Position numbers and translations under genes: made by a program
Origin: Didymodactylos carnosus
Taxonomy: Eukaryota; Rotifera; Eurotatoria; Philodinida; Philodinidae
DNA: 24,038 nt
Assembly: GCA_905250885.1 (NCBI GenBank)
Contig: CAJNOQ010002497.1
Span: 1 to 24,038, forward strand
Direction of reading: 5' to 3'
Shown: positions 11,045-21,183 of the stretch, piece by piece
Layout of the letters: each line of letters begins with the position of its first letter
How positions within the stretch are numbered: the stretch's first letter is position 1
Notes under the pieces: generated by a model
Databases searched by the model: none
Seen by the model: the letters and a program-made list of their open reading frames with translations, nothing else
Told to the model about the DNA's origin: nothing

Positions 11045-11195
11045 CTAAAATGTAATTATTAAAATGAACTCTTATTCTAAGCCCAGAGTTCAACATTTAC
11101 AGATTCATCAGTTTTAGTCACTTATTTCTTTAAACAAAATATAATAAAATAAAAAAAGTTTAAATCACTGTTAAGAGACAATTATTAGTCAAATT

Positions 11196-11309
11196 TTATC
11201 CATATTTTGATTTTTTATTTGCTAATGCTAATCGACGAATATACGATATGCAACCGGCAGCATTTTCTTGTAACGAATCATCATTTGATCCTACTATTTC
11301 CATTAATAA
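11196..11309 (-). pseudogene. ODAD2: C-terminal ARM exon of the ODAD2 relic
   Basis: Thirty-seven codons and a stop follow a clear acceptor. The protein aligns without gaps to the last residues of human ARMC4 (LQE-AAGCIS-IRRLALA core). This exon is itself undamaged, which suggests that loss of the gene is not ancient. Confidence 0.85.
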
Positions 11310-11431
11310 CTAAAAAGGAAAACTAACGTGTTATAACGGGTGGACCATAAAGAATGGATCGTTCTGTAGTTTGATCATCACTTTCCCGCTTAGATTGTCA
11401 AGAGTCGAAAGGTGCGTCTTGAAATTCTCTA

Positions 11432-11499
11432 CAAAAAACGTACTGAATGTTCTATTACGAAATACGAAAGTAAATAAGTACACGAGAAATACAGAGAAG
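11432..11499 (+). repeat. Repeat copy A, inverted relative to 12622-12689
   Basis: About 66 aligned positions differ from the reverse complement of 12622-12689 at five sites, all of them transitions. Copies A and B bracket about 1.1 kb of the ODAD2 relic. The family is unknown. Confidence 0.75.
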
Positions 11500-11602
11500 T
11501 TCAAAAATGGTCAATTTTCCAAAGTATTTATCAGCGTATCCAAATTGTTTTTTAAACGCCTACAAAGGCATTAGGATACATCAGAATATTGTAAAATGTG
11601 CT

Positions 11603-11926
11603 GCAGAGCTGGGTAAGGCAAGCCTCTTTTCGAGTCGAGTCAAGTTATTTTTGTCATTTTTCTGTTTTCTGTTTATTTTTAAAAACAACGTTTACAACAA
11701 TTTTTTCATGACACAATATCTGGTTCCTAGTTTTAATGCTCAAAAACTCGTTCTGATGCAATATATTCAATTAGGACGAGATTTATAAATAAGTAAAAAT
11801 TTAGTCTTATAAATTGTAATTTTTTTATAAGAGCAAATGAAAATGTTTTGAAACTCGAGTCAAACAGTCGAGTCATGAGTCACCCAATTTACGAGTCCAA
11901 GTCATGACTTGGACTTGCCCAGCCCT
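11603..11926. mobile_element. Degenerate hAT-like non-autonomous element
   Basis: The ends resemble each other in inverted orientation (AGAGCTGGGTAAG at 11605 and AGGGCTGGGCAAG read back from 11926). The flanks AATGTGCT (11595-11602) and AATGTGCC (11927-11934) fit an 8-bp hAT target duplication with one change. Near both ends sit repeated GAGTC/CGAGTC motifs and one 22-bp palindrome (about 11894-11915), as expected of subterminal transposase-binding repeats. There is no transposase. Confidence 0.6.
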
Positions 11927-12037
11927 AATGTGCCGTTTCTCATGGTGTATGACTGATTATGCTTAAACCTAGTGTTACAGTGCAAAATATAACTTATTGA
12001 GAGTTTCAATGGACCGATACGAAGTAGACATATATTA

Positions 12038-12208
12038 TTGAGTAATAGGTAGATACTTTGCTTTATACCTTGCTTTATACATATTTTATCACTGAAGAAG
12101 CCCTTAACCTATAAGAGGTCGAAACGTTTGGTTTTGTCAAATATTTTTAAATATTTTTAATCTGTTTTAATAAAAATACGAAAACAAAAGTATCTACCTG
12201 TTACTCAA
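12038..12208. mobile_element. Short TIR element with a hammerhead-like core
   Basis: Terminal repeats 12038-12059 and 12187-12208 (TTGAGTAAYAGGTAGATACTTT) match in 21 of 22 positions. Inside, 12092-12126 reads CTGAAGA, a small hairpin (CTTA/TAAG), then CGAAACG, which resembles the hammerhead core CUGAUGA-stem II-GAAA but with A in place of U at the fourth core position. Known Penelope-like and retrozyme repeats carry such motifs. No target duplication is visible. Confidence 0.45.
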
Positions 12209-12621
12209 AAAAGATAACTTTATCCAAAATGACTAAATAACATGAAAAATTTTATCTGTCCACTCAACATAATCATAAAAAGAAAACTATTAAAGTCCTC
12301 GTATTTGGATATAACAGATATATCAGTTCCATGTAAAATAAAACAGATTTGAGCCGAAAAGGCTTTATTATGAGAGAAATATAAGGATTTTGTATAACAG
12401 TGCGAAACTGCTGTTCGAAATCGATGATTTTTGTAGAATAGCGTAAAAACAAAAAAAAATTCTCTTTCAATTCATTGTAGTGTAGAAAATTATAATTATA
12501 AGTAGAAGGAAGAGCTTTTCAAAGGCTACAAAATCGCTACTGAAAATTTCCAGTATACAGTACAGATAAAGGAATAAAATAATAAAGTTCTGAAAAACCA
12601 GAAAAAGTTGCTCATGTTGGA

Positions 12622-12689
12622 GCTTCTCTGTATTTTTCGTGTACTTATTTACTTTCATATTTCGTAATAAAACACTCAATACGTTTTTA
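12622..12689 (-). repeat. Repeat copy B, inverted relative to 11432-11499
   Basis: The partner of the copy at 11432-11499. Its edge falls exactly where the ODAD2 reading frame is lost after the late ARM block (12682-12690), so its insertion or rearrangement probably broke that exon. Confidence 0.7.
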
Positions 12690-13137
12690 TATCAGATGAT
12701 TTTAAATATCGAACTAATGATGCAACAGCAACCTAATGCTTGACAATTATTGACCCATTCACAACATTAAAATTTTGCAATAAACAGGTGCAAAATGCTG
12801 GGAGTGGTCATTTGCCTCAAATCTCTAGGATGGATGAAAGCCTCTGCGTCTACTACTCACCTTCAGATATTTTCCTAGACGTTGAATTTGCCAATATTCT
12901 GTTGGTAAATGTGTTTGATCCTGCCTTGATCGTTCTAACAATTGTTCTTCGTTGTCATCATCACCACTACTCGACTCGTCGGATGAATTTTTTTAATTTC
13001 TACTCGTTGTGTAACAGCACGTTCGGTGGTAGGTCATGATAAATTTGTTTCTTTTCGTAAAGTATGAATAAAATGTGAAACTGTGCATTGAATTATTAAA
13101 TTCACCCGATAATAGAAAATTAAGACTTATAACATAC

Positions 13138-13210
13138 TCAGTGGGAAGTGTTTCCCAGTCACGTGATGATAGTAGGAGCTTTTGATGACCTTTGTCTGGA
13201 GATGAATAAT
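13138..13210 (-). pseudogene. Candidate upstream exon or duplicate fragment of the ODAD2 relic
   Basis: A TTTTTTTAG acceptor and a GTATGT donor bound 73 nt. One of two open frames reads SPDKGHQKLLLSSRDWETLPTE, then Y if read through the donor. The ending LPTEY repeats the LPTEYW of the next exon, so this may be a decayed partial duplicate of that exon rather than the true preceding one. The frame choice is uncertain. Confidence 0.35.
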
Positions 13211-14534
13211 CTAAAAAAATGATTTCAGATAAAAATGAGACGCAAGAAACATCAACTATACTCGCCTTATCTTACTAGATGGCATTATAAAACAAACAAA
13301 TAAGCTAGAATGAAAAAGAAAGATCTGCTCACAATTGCTGTTCCAGAATGAGCAATCTATAGTAAGTGCGTTATCAGACCTGAACGTGAAGTTGAAAAAC
13401 TATTCTTCAAAAGCTAGTACGTTCAGCGTTCAAATCGAATTAGCGCTGTTCGCCCTGATGTGAAGATATTATGATAAACTAAAGGTACCAGTATATTGGT
13501 ACTCAACATGTGTGAAGCACATGGTTGAAGTTTAGTACAACATCGTTCGTTCATTTTATTTAAGATTTCTTAGCAACGCGATGTGGATTAACTGATTTAG
13601 TTGAATTCTTGATATTCATAGTTTAAATGATAACTTCAAGTTATCAGAGAATGTTTTGATCTTCTGCAATTTCTGTAATACATAGCACATCACACACCAA
13701 TGCACTTTTCATTGTGTGTTTAACCTCTGGCTGCTCAGCAGCAGTAGGAAAGAACATCCCAAAATGGTGGAAACAATTTATTATAACTGTAGAATCTGCA
13801 CTTCGGGTGATTGTTTCATTAATATTCCTAAATAAATCTTAAACTTCCGTGAGCACTTAAATCTTGCCATAGTCTTAGTTAAATGTTGATCTAATTCGTG
13901 GTGTTCCACCACACATCTCAAATGTCCACTTAAGTTTGTCGTAACTTCATGAAATGCGATCGTAAGTAGCTATTGACTTAAGACATCTCGAGGGTTATTT
14001 TGAGTCAATGCACTTTCATCGTCTTCACTACTCATCTTTACGTCTTCATCACTCTAAATATGTGCATCCCCTTGCCCCTGCTCCCCTCCCTGATCGGGAA
14101 CCCTGCTTCTGTTGATGATTTTTCTCCGCAAACGGTGCATTCTTCTTTTTTTTATTCAACTATTGCTGAAGTTTCACTCTTAAAACGACACACTAAAACT
14201 TGACTTTAGTTTTCTAAGATTGTTGATGAAACGATTGTCAAGACAACTAATACTGAAAGTTTATCTTTGAAAAATAACAGTTTCGATATTATAAAAAGTG
14301 CTTAGGATCAAAAGACGCTTCAATAGAAGCACTGCGAAATGAGAAGTCTATGCTCCCTGGGTAGTGCGTTTCGAAAGTATCAGATAGAAAACGCAGTCCT
14401 GCGTGAGTTCCCTAACGGAGAACTTGCGAAGATTAAAGTTATTAGTACATGTATCCGACTCTGATTCTAGGTAAAAACATTGACGAATATTGAAACTAGA
14501 TCTCATGTTATGAATAAGTTAAACGAATTTTCTC
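13211..14534. other. Intergenic region between the ODAD2 relic and CCDC57
   Basis: No exon with splice-compatible ends and recognisable protein was found on either strand. This is where the N-terminal half of ODAD2 should lie (minus strand) if the gene were whole, and none of it was recognised. The CCDC57 promoter should be in the last few hundred bases. No TATA element stands out from the AT-rich background. Confidence 0.5.
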
Positions 14535-17500
14535 ATGGATGATCAACTACTGAAACAACTTGCTGTTCAAAAAGAAAAAGAATGGATAGCGGTTCTTCAG
14601 GAAAGGTATGTTTGAACTTAAAATATTACTACCTATGCCAAGGTACGATTTATTTATTTAGACTTAATACGCTTGAAATAACTGTTCAAAACAAAGATAC
14701 ACACTTGGCTGAACTGAATCAAAAATATACACAAGTCAAAGAAGATTTTAAATACAATTTAAAGTTGATCGATGATAGAGATAAAGAACTTGTGACATTC
14801 GATAATCGTTTAAAAGGTACCGTATCTCTTCTCTAATCTATCAACTATAGTTGAAAAATTCTTCCAACTATTTATAGAATTCAAAAAACAATTAAATAAT
14901 AAAGATAGTGAAATATCCGACTTAAAAATAATTAATGATCAATTACGTTTTGCCGCACAACAAATTGAATTACAAGTAGAAGAAGAAAAAACACAATTTA
15001 TACATCGTTTAAATCAAAAAGATAAAGATATCAACGCTTATAAACGTCAATGTGATGATGCCCTAAATGATGAACGTCAACAAATTGAGCAAGAACGACG
15101 TGCTGTAAATAGAAAGTTATCAGAACTAGAAGCAGAATTAGATCGACAACGTCGTGAATTATCAAATGATTTTGAAACACACACAAGAAAATTAGAATTT
15201 GAATGGAAAAAAAAATTTGATGATATACAAAATGAACAATTGGCAAGTGAATTAAAAGTAAATATAAGGAAAAGACGAAGAGAAGCAGCATTTCTAATTT
15301 GTCTGACTTATTTTTCAGAGTAAATTGTTAACCGATGAACTTGAACAAGAAAAAGTTTCTAATCGAAATTTAGAAAGTTATAATATTGAGTTAAATGAAA
15401 AATTGAAAGCATGTGAAAAATTAATTAAAGAACGCGATTGGCAACTTCACGAGGTTGAATCGATTAAAAATGCAAGGTAAAAAACCGATAGTTCGTGCTA
15501 CGAAAGAAAGAAAAGACATAAATTTGTTATATGTGTTTAGAATTCGTGAACTTGAACTAAAAACGACGAATGTTGATTCGAAAATAAAAGAACGTGAAGA
15601 TGATTTTAGTCGAAAGTAAGATATAGATGCAGTAGCAGGACGTTTATTTCTAATAATTTTCCATAGACATGGTGAACTTGATCGATTAGTGCGTGAAAAA
15701 GACTTGATGCTGGAACAATTGAAGCAATCTTATCAAGAATTACAAGAAAGATTAATGAATGAAAATCAAATACTATTGGATCAAGTTGGAAAATTGAAAA
15801 AAGAACAAAATGAAACACAACGTGATTTTGAACATGATTTGAGAGAAAAAGAAGCGAGTTTATCAAGGTATTTATTATAATTTCCTGTCCTCAGAGGTCA
15901 TGACCTTCTCTTATGGTTTCGCTTAAGAAACCACCACTTTTAAAGATCGATTGAAGATGGAACATTCAGTGATTTTTTGCCCTCCTATTCACTTATCACA
16001 TATTTGTCTCTCTTTCATTCTCTGGATGCGGAGATTGTAAGTCTTTGGATCTTTAGACAAATAATTTTATTGACGGCATTAGAAATTCAGCTTTTTTTAA
16101 TCGTTCTTTTTATTATCTAGATTACAAGATGAAATAAATCGCTTAAAAAAAGAATATAATTATCAACTATCACAAGTATCTAAGGAAAATGCAAATCAAA
16201 ACGTTGAACATCAAGCAATACAAGAGGAATGTGATATGTTGAAAGGAGAATTAAAAATTAAAGATAATCATATTAATCGGTGAGTAGTAGTCTTATATCA
16301 ATCAAAATGACCGTTTCATCTTCTGTGTATTATTTTAGATATAAAAAAGAACTCGAAGAAGGCTTTGATCGTGAACGTGCATTAGAAGAAGCCAAAGCTC
16401 AACTTGATATTGATTGGCAACGAAAATTTGATCAAGGACAAAGACAAGAATATCATAAATCAGAAAATTTAATTGAAAAAGTAACAGATGCACATCAACA
16501 GGTTAGCACTAGGATGAGAGATTAATGGTATATGATTCTTTATTCATTTCTTTCTTAAGGCACTTGCTCAAGTAAAAAAATTAGAAAATGATATTCGATT
16601 TAAAGATGATCTATTAAATGCATACTCAAATCAATACAAATCCGTGAGTCGTCATTTGTAAGAAGTGTTTATATTCAATATCAAATTAATATATTCTATA
16701 TTTCTTTTTTTTTTCTTGGTTAGAGTGGTGGTAATCCGGATGTTATTGTGACTCTACAACGCGAAAATGAAAATCTTCGTTCTGTTATAACGCAAATGAG
16801 ACAACAAATGGAATCATTGGCAACAGATTTACCAGGAAATCCAGTATCAGGACAGCCAAGTAAGTTTAATCAAATAGAGCTTTCTAATTGTATTATCTAT
16901 CTATCTTTGCTATATTTAGACGTAATTAATCAATTACAAAAAGATAATCAAGAACTTCGTCAACAAAATCGTGACCTTATTATGAGACTTGATTCAAGAC
17001 ATTCGAATGATTCGACAACAATTGAAATTGATCATACAATGGCAAATAATGAATTACGAAAAAATCCTCAATTAAATAGCTATGTACAATCATTGAATAA
17101 TACAATAGGTATGATGAAGAAACATCTCTTATCGTCTATAAAATTTTGTTATTTAATAGATTTCTTTTTTTTTTTTTATAGCTTCGCTACGAACAGATAA
17201 AATGCAATTGGTTGCACAAGTTCGAAAACTAGAAGGACGTCTAATACAAATTGAAAAAAATCACGATAATTTTCAACGTGAATTGCGACAACGACAATCA
17301 CGTATTGATCAATTGCAATATCAATTAAATGCGGATGATCGTCGACATCAAACTGAAATAAATAGTTTAAAACAAAAATTAAATGATTTAGATGTTCAAT
17401 TGATTGAAACAAGACGAGAAGCGGATGAGTATCAAAAAGCAATTATTGAGAGAAATGCGGATGTAACAGAAGTGGAAAGAAAGGTATTTTTTGTATTTGT

Positions 17501-18622
17501 TTGTAGATACAAACATCAATTATAAACTTTTATTAAAATTTTTATTTACAGTTAAGCGAAGCAAAACTTGAAGCAGCTGGAAAAATACCATTATTCAATT
17601 ATGGTGGTCAAGAAATTTTAATTCAACAATTACAAGATGAAATTGAACGTTTAACAAAAAGATTTACTGGTAAAAGAAAAGAGTCTATTTTTCTTGTATC
17701 GATGACTGGTTGATTCTTTTTTTTTGTTTTTTTTGTAGAATTGAGGCCACATTTGAATAATGAAAACGATGATCCGGCAGGAAAACGTATAACCGACATA
17801 CTTCTTCAACAAGAAAATGATCAATTAAAACGAAAACTTGAACAAGCAACAAAATATATTAAAACATTGGTATCCGATAAAGAACGATTATTAGAAATAA
17901 GTAATCATTTACGTTCACAATTAAATAAAAGTTCAACCGTTAGTAGTAGACCAATAGTTCAACAACGTAGTATCGATGTTATACCAACGAATATTCGTGC
18001 AAAGAAAGATGTATTAAATCTTGAAAGTAAATTAGAGAGACTAGAACAATTGCAATATGCATTAACAAAACAAGTATTTATCTATTAATTGGTAGTATTA
18101 TGTCTATGAAAGATATGTATTATTTTTACTATCATAGGAATTAGAAAATCGCAAACGAGCAAGTCATGTAGCATCCGAAATGCAACAACAACAACAAAGA
18201 CCAAGAAGTGTGCCTGCAGAAAAAAACGAAAGTAAGTAATAGCAAAATTACTTGGACATAATTTTCTTACACAGTGTGTTTTGTTTGATCACAGATTATA
18301 TCATATTTTAGATCTTCTCAATGTTAGTGGAAATACGATAACAACTGTAGCTTCCGAACAAATTCGTGATCTATGGAAAGTATTAGATAATACACCGAGT
18401 AAAATGTCTCCTCAAAGTACGTTCAATGAGTTGTTGTTTTTTCTTACAAAAAAAAAGAATTTGTTAAAGATTTTATTCATTTTAGAATCAATGAATATCA
18501 ATCCTCAAAGAAAAGCGTTAACTGCTCGACAGCAAACACGTCCAAATCGAACAAATATCAAACCAACAACCGAATCAATAAAGCCACGTGTCATTCGTAA
18601 TTATAATATTAAAGATCATTGA
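14535..18622 (+). CDS. CCDC57: CCDC57, centriolar satellite coiled-coil protein
   Basis: CCDC57 orthologues act at centriolar satellites and microtubules in centriole duplication, spindle integrity and cilium assembly. Seventeen exons (14535-14605, 14662-14816, 14878-15257, 15319-15476, 15541-15615, 15667-15867, 16121-16279, 16339-16501, 16560-16643, 16724-16859, 16920-17108, 17182-17483, 17552-17669, 17739-18073, 18138-18231, 18312-18416, 18486-18622) give 953 aa with every junction in phase. Nearly all is heptad-rich coiled coil. Blocks shared with human CCDC57 are KEKEW (13-17), EDFKYNL (51-57), HGELDRLVREKD, LDIDWQRKFD with KSENLIEKV (about 422-450) and ENENLRSVITQMRQQMESL (about 496-514). 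The tail is basic and ends RNYNIKDH. The ATG is the first in frame. Introns are 51-80 nt except one of 253 nt. No lesions are seen. Confidence 0.9.
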
Positions 18623-19820
18623 ACAGTTATTGTAGGCGTTTATTAAATTTTTAGCCAGATTCGTTTGTCAGATAATCGTTTTTCTGTTTTTTGTTCTTAT
18701 TTTCTTTTTATACCCACAATTTTGCTAGTTAAATTTGTATACTGTATGTAGGCGAGGCGGTCTAAATTTTATATTTTTTCATTTAATAAGATTTTCTAAA
18801 TAATTGACTTTCGTATTTTACTGATAGATTAATCACCGTAAGATTTTTAGTATCAGAGATTACTATACGTAAAAGACAGTTTTAGTATAATCTTAATCTC
18901 GATCGTTTAGTGACCCATAATCATTGTTTAAATTATAGTCTATAATCAATACTTTTAACCTCTCTGATTTCTCAACCTTGACCAGCTGTTTTTTCTTTAT
19001 AATTTATTACTACAAAAGTATCCGGCTGGTTCGTTTTTTTGCCTATTCTCGTCAATATGTCACCAATACAAAGAACTCTAGAGTTTAACAATAATTTTAG
19101 ACAATGTCTTTTTATTCTAGATCACCTCTTCTATTCTTTTCTCTCTTATTCCCTGATTTATATTTATATTCAATCAATTTTTTCTAAACTCGTTTTGTGT
19201 TTGTGTGTGTGTGTGTATATGTGAACTTTATTTCATTCTATTTTTTTTAACCTATTATAATTTTATTATCATTATTTTCAACGAAAAAAACATTCCTTCT
19301 TTAAATGTTGTCATCGAAAAACGGAGAAAGGTAAAGAAATGTTGACTGTTTTATTTTTTTTCAATATTATGCTCGTATTCTGATATATAATAGATTACGC
19401 AAAAGGAAGAGAGTATAAGAGAGAGAGAGAGAGAGAGAAAACCAGTTTGTTTGCTTGTTATAGACGAATATCATCAATTCATCAGTATAATCATTTTTCG
19501 ATTTTTCTCTATACATGCATATATGTTGGTTATATTATTAATGACAGATATGTTCGATTTGTTCGTGTTTTTTCTATTTTTTATTGAATATGCTCTGTAT
19601 AAAAATTTCGTCGAAAAATTTGATGTATATATGTCTTTAAAAAATGGCATAATTAACATAGAATAAAATAGAGACATTGTTAAACTCTCTTGTAGTTTGA
19701 TACTAGTTTAAAAAAATTTAAATTTTTTCACTTTTACAATTACTACTAAAAATTAAGGCAAACTTAAATTTTTAATATTTTATAGGTTAAAGTAAAAATA
19801 TTCAGGAAAATATCGCAAAC
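18623..19820. other. Intergenic region between CCDC57 and CCDC92
   Basis: It holds the CCDC57 3' end, a TG microsatellite (about 19202-19216) and an AG microsatellite (19418-19438). An AG after a T-rich run at 19784-19785, 35 nt before the CCDC92 ATG, could be a 5'UTR or spliced-leader acceptor. No gene is seen; short frames at 19039, 19451 and 19474 are low-complexity and AT-rich. Confidence 0.6.
19418..19438. repeat. (AG)n microsatellite
   Basis: About ten AG units in a row. Confidence 0.9.
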
Positions 19821-21183
19821 ATGACAGACATCATTTCAATATCATCATCAACAAACAATCTTGCCCAACGTTTACAAAGTGCTGAAAAATCAATAACATT
19901 TATTCAACGAGAACATGCGTCAACATTGCAAGCATTACATGAAGAAATATCTAAATTACAAAATAAATGTAGCGGTATGCTATTATAGTCAATTCTAGTT
20001 TAGGACATTAGTTTGTCTTTGTGATACAGAACCGGATCTAGAGAGAATACAAATTTCTGATTGGAGATTATCAGAGCTGCAGAATCTGCCTGTTTGCTCC
20101 GACAGTCGCCGAGGGAAAATTTATTGATTCAGAGAAATCTTTTTGAAAATCTTTTGTAAAAAGAAATTCTGTTCGTGAATTATGTCGAGAAATTTTTTGA
20201 CAAACTTTTTCCGTCGGGGGAAATTTCCCATTCTCACGGGTAGATTCTGCATCTCTGGATATTATTATCAAGGACATAAAGCTCTTTTTTGTTTAGATCT
20301 CACGTTCCAAATGGCCATTGGTAATGGTCATATTATCACAAATTCTGCCGTTGAAAGTAAACTATTTTCTCAGAAAACACATATTGTTACGATGATATCT
20401 ATTTGTTTTTTAGCCAAATTTCAAGCAAGAATCGAACGGTTAGAGAATGAGATATTAAAATATAAAGATGAAATAGAAATATTGAAAAAAACATTAAATG
20501 AAAAAGAAATGACAATTAACAGTTATGAAACAAAGTTGCTATTGAACGATCGTCAATATGCCAGTGATATACGTTTACAACAGGAAAAATATCGACTACT
20601 TAAAATAGATTTAGAAAAACGTGCAACAATCATAGCTGAATTAACTACACAAATACATCGTGAAAAACAATTACAAACAAAACGTTTAGGACAAATATTA
20701 TTACCGAATAAACCAATTTTATTACGTTCAAATAATCAACAACAAGAATCACAAGATACATCGACAAAAAGTGATATTGATACAACAATTTCTAAACGTC
20801 GTTTATCAGCGCGTTCATCATCATTAACAAATCGAACAACGGATTCATCCTCTAAAGGTTTATTTCCTTCAAAGCGGCCACCGACTCCACCACAAGCACT
20901 CAATAATGAAAAACGGCATAGTACTGCATCTCCAGTACCGGTTACTGTTTGGATTCCTAAAACAACTATGGAAAATTATTTAAATAATCAAACAACAACT
21001 GAACCAGAAAAATACACAAAACGTCAAAGACATTTGTTAATAAATGCTAATACAACATCGCCATTGCTAGATGCTAATTTTTCTATAAAAACCATACCAA
21101 TGCGTCTTAATGGACCACTTCCACCAATTGTCACACGAAAAGTTCCATTAAAAGCATGGAGTAATATACAGCCAGAAGCTTAA
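19821..21183 (+). CDS. CCDC92: CCDC92, centriole/cilium-associated coiled-coil protein
   Basis: CCDC92 proteins sit at centrioles and interact with the appendage protein CEP164. Two exons (19821-19974 and 20414-21183) join in phase 1 to 307 aa; human CCDC92 is about 330. The N-terminal signature FIQREHASTLQALHEEI (27-43) matches human FLQREHASTLKGLHSEI closely. A second block, LLKIDLEKRATIIAELTTQI (114-133), parallels human LLSSELEQRASTIAYLTSQL. Residues about 53-140 are coiled coil. The rest is Ser/Thr/Pro-rich and probably disordered, with PPTPPQ and a C-terminal PLPPIVTRKVPLKAW. The ATG at 19821 is chosen because it opens the signature exon. The 439-nt intron is long for this window because a MITE lies in it; that MITE also makes the second exon look like part of a longer open frame starting at 20182, which is not the real start. 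Confidence 0.88.
20072..20257. mobile_element. hAT-like MITE inside the CCDC92 intron
   Basis: It begins CAGAGCTGCAGAATCTGCC and ends in the inverted form (GGTAGATTCTGCATCTCTG), about 186 bp in all. The flanks GAGATTAT (20064-20071) and GATATTAT (20258-20265) fit an 8-bp hAT target duplication with one change. CAGAG ends are typical of hAT elements. It has no transposase and lies wholly within the intron, leaving both splice sites intact. Confidence 0.7.

Larger units (their letters stand above)
10968..13210 (-). pseudogene. ODAD2: ODAD2 (ARMC4) relic, outer dynein arm docking complex subunit
   Basis: Minus-strand fragments follow ARMC4 in the right order. In 12861-13080: a linker (ERAVTQRVEIKK), an acidic-serine tract (SSDESSSGDDDNEEQ) and LPTEYWQIQRLGKYLK, against human LPSEYWQIQKLVKYLK, ending at a GTGAGT donor. 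At 12682-12732: AVASLVRYLKSSD, against human AVAPLVRYLKSND. At 11196-11309: an acceptor, then [19 protein letters not shown] and [11 protein letters not shown] up to a stop where human ARMC4 also ends. Between the first two blocks some 450 ARM-repeat residues are absent. Lesions are an in-frame TGA at 13034-13036, a one-base shift at the T7 run 12988-12994 (A7 on the gene strand), a TGA right after the late ARM block, and repeat insertions before the last exon. The intact protein docks outer dynein arms on axonemes. The outer limits are uncertain. Confidence 0.82.

Noticed and set aside
11371-11788. Overlapping plus-strand frames of 67 and 93 codons
   Set aside because: They consist of repeat copy A and the hAT-like element. 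Similar peptides from copy B only reflect the shared repeat.
12740-13039. Plus-strand 99-codon frame
   Set aside because: It is antisense to the ODAD2 relic exon, whose minus-strand peptides match ARMC4.
14320-14480. A more GC-balanced stretch before CCDC57 as a possible exon or RNA gene
   Set aside because: Stops occur in all frames, no cloverleaf or internal promoter boxes are seen, and no splice sites join it in phase to CCDC57.
15031-15866. Minus-strand open frames opposite CCDC57
   Set aside because: They are shadows of coiled-coil exons; the plus-strand frames splice in phase and match CCDC57.
20182-21183. A 333-codon open frame as the CCDC92 coding region
   Set aside because: The first part comes from intron and MITE sequence. 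The conserved CCDC92 N-terminus lies in the separate exon 19821-19974, which joins the acceptor at 20413 in phase.
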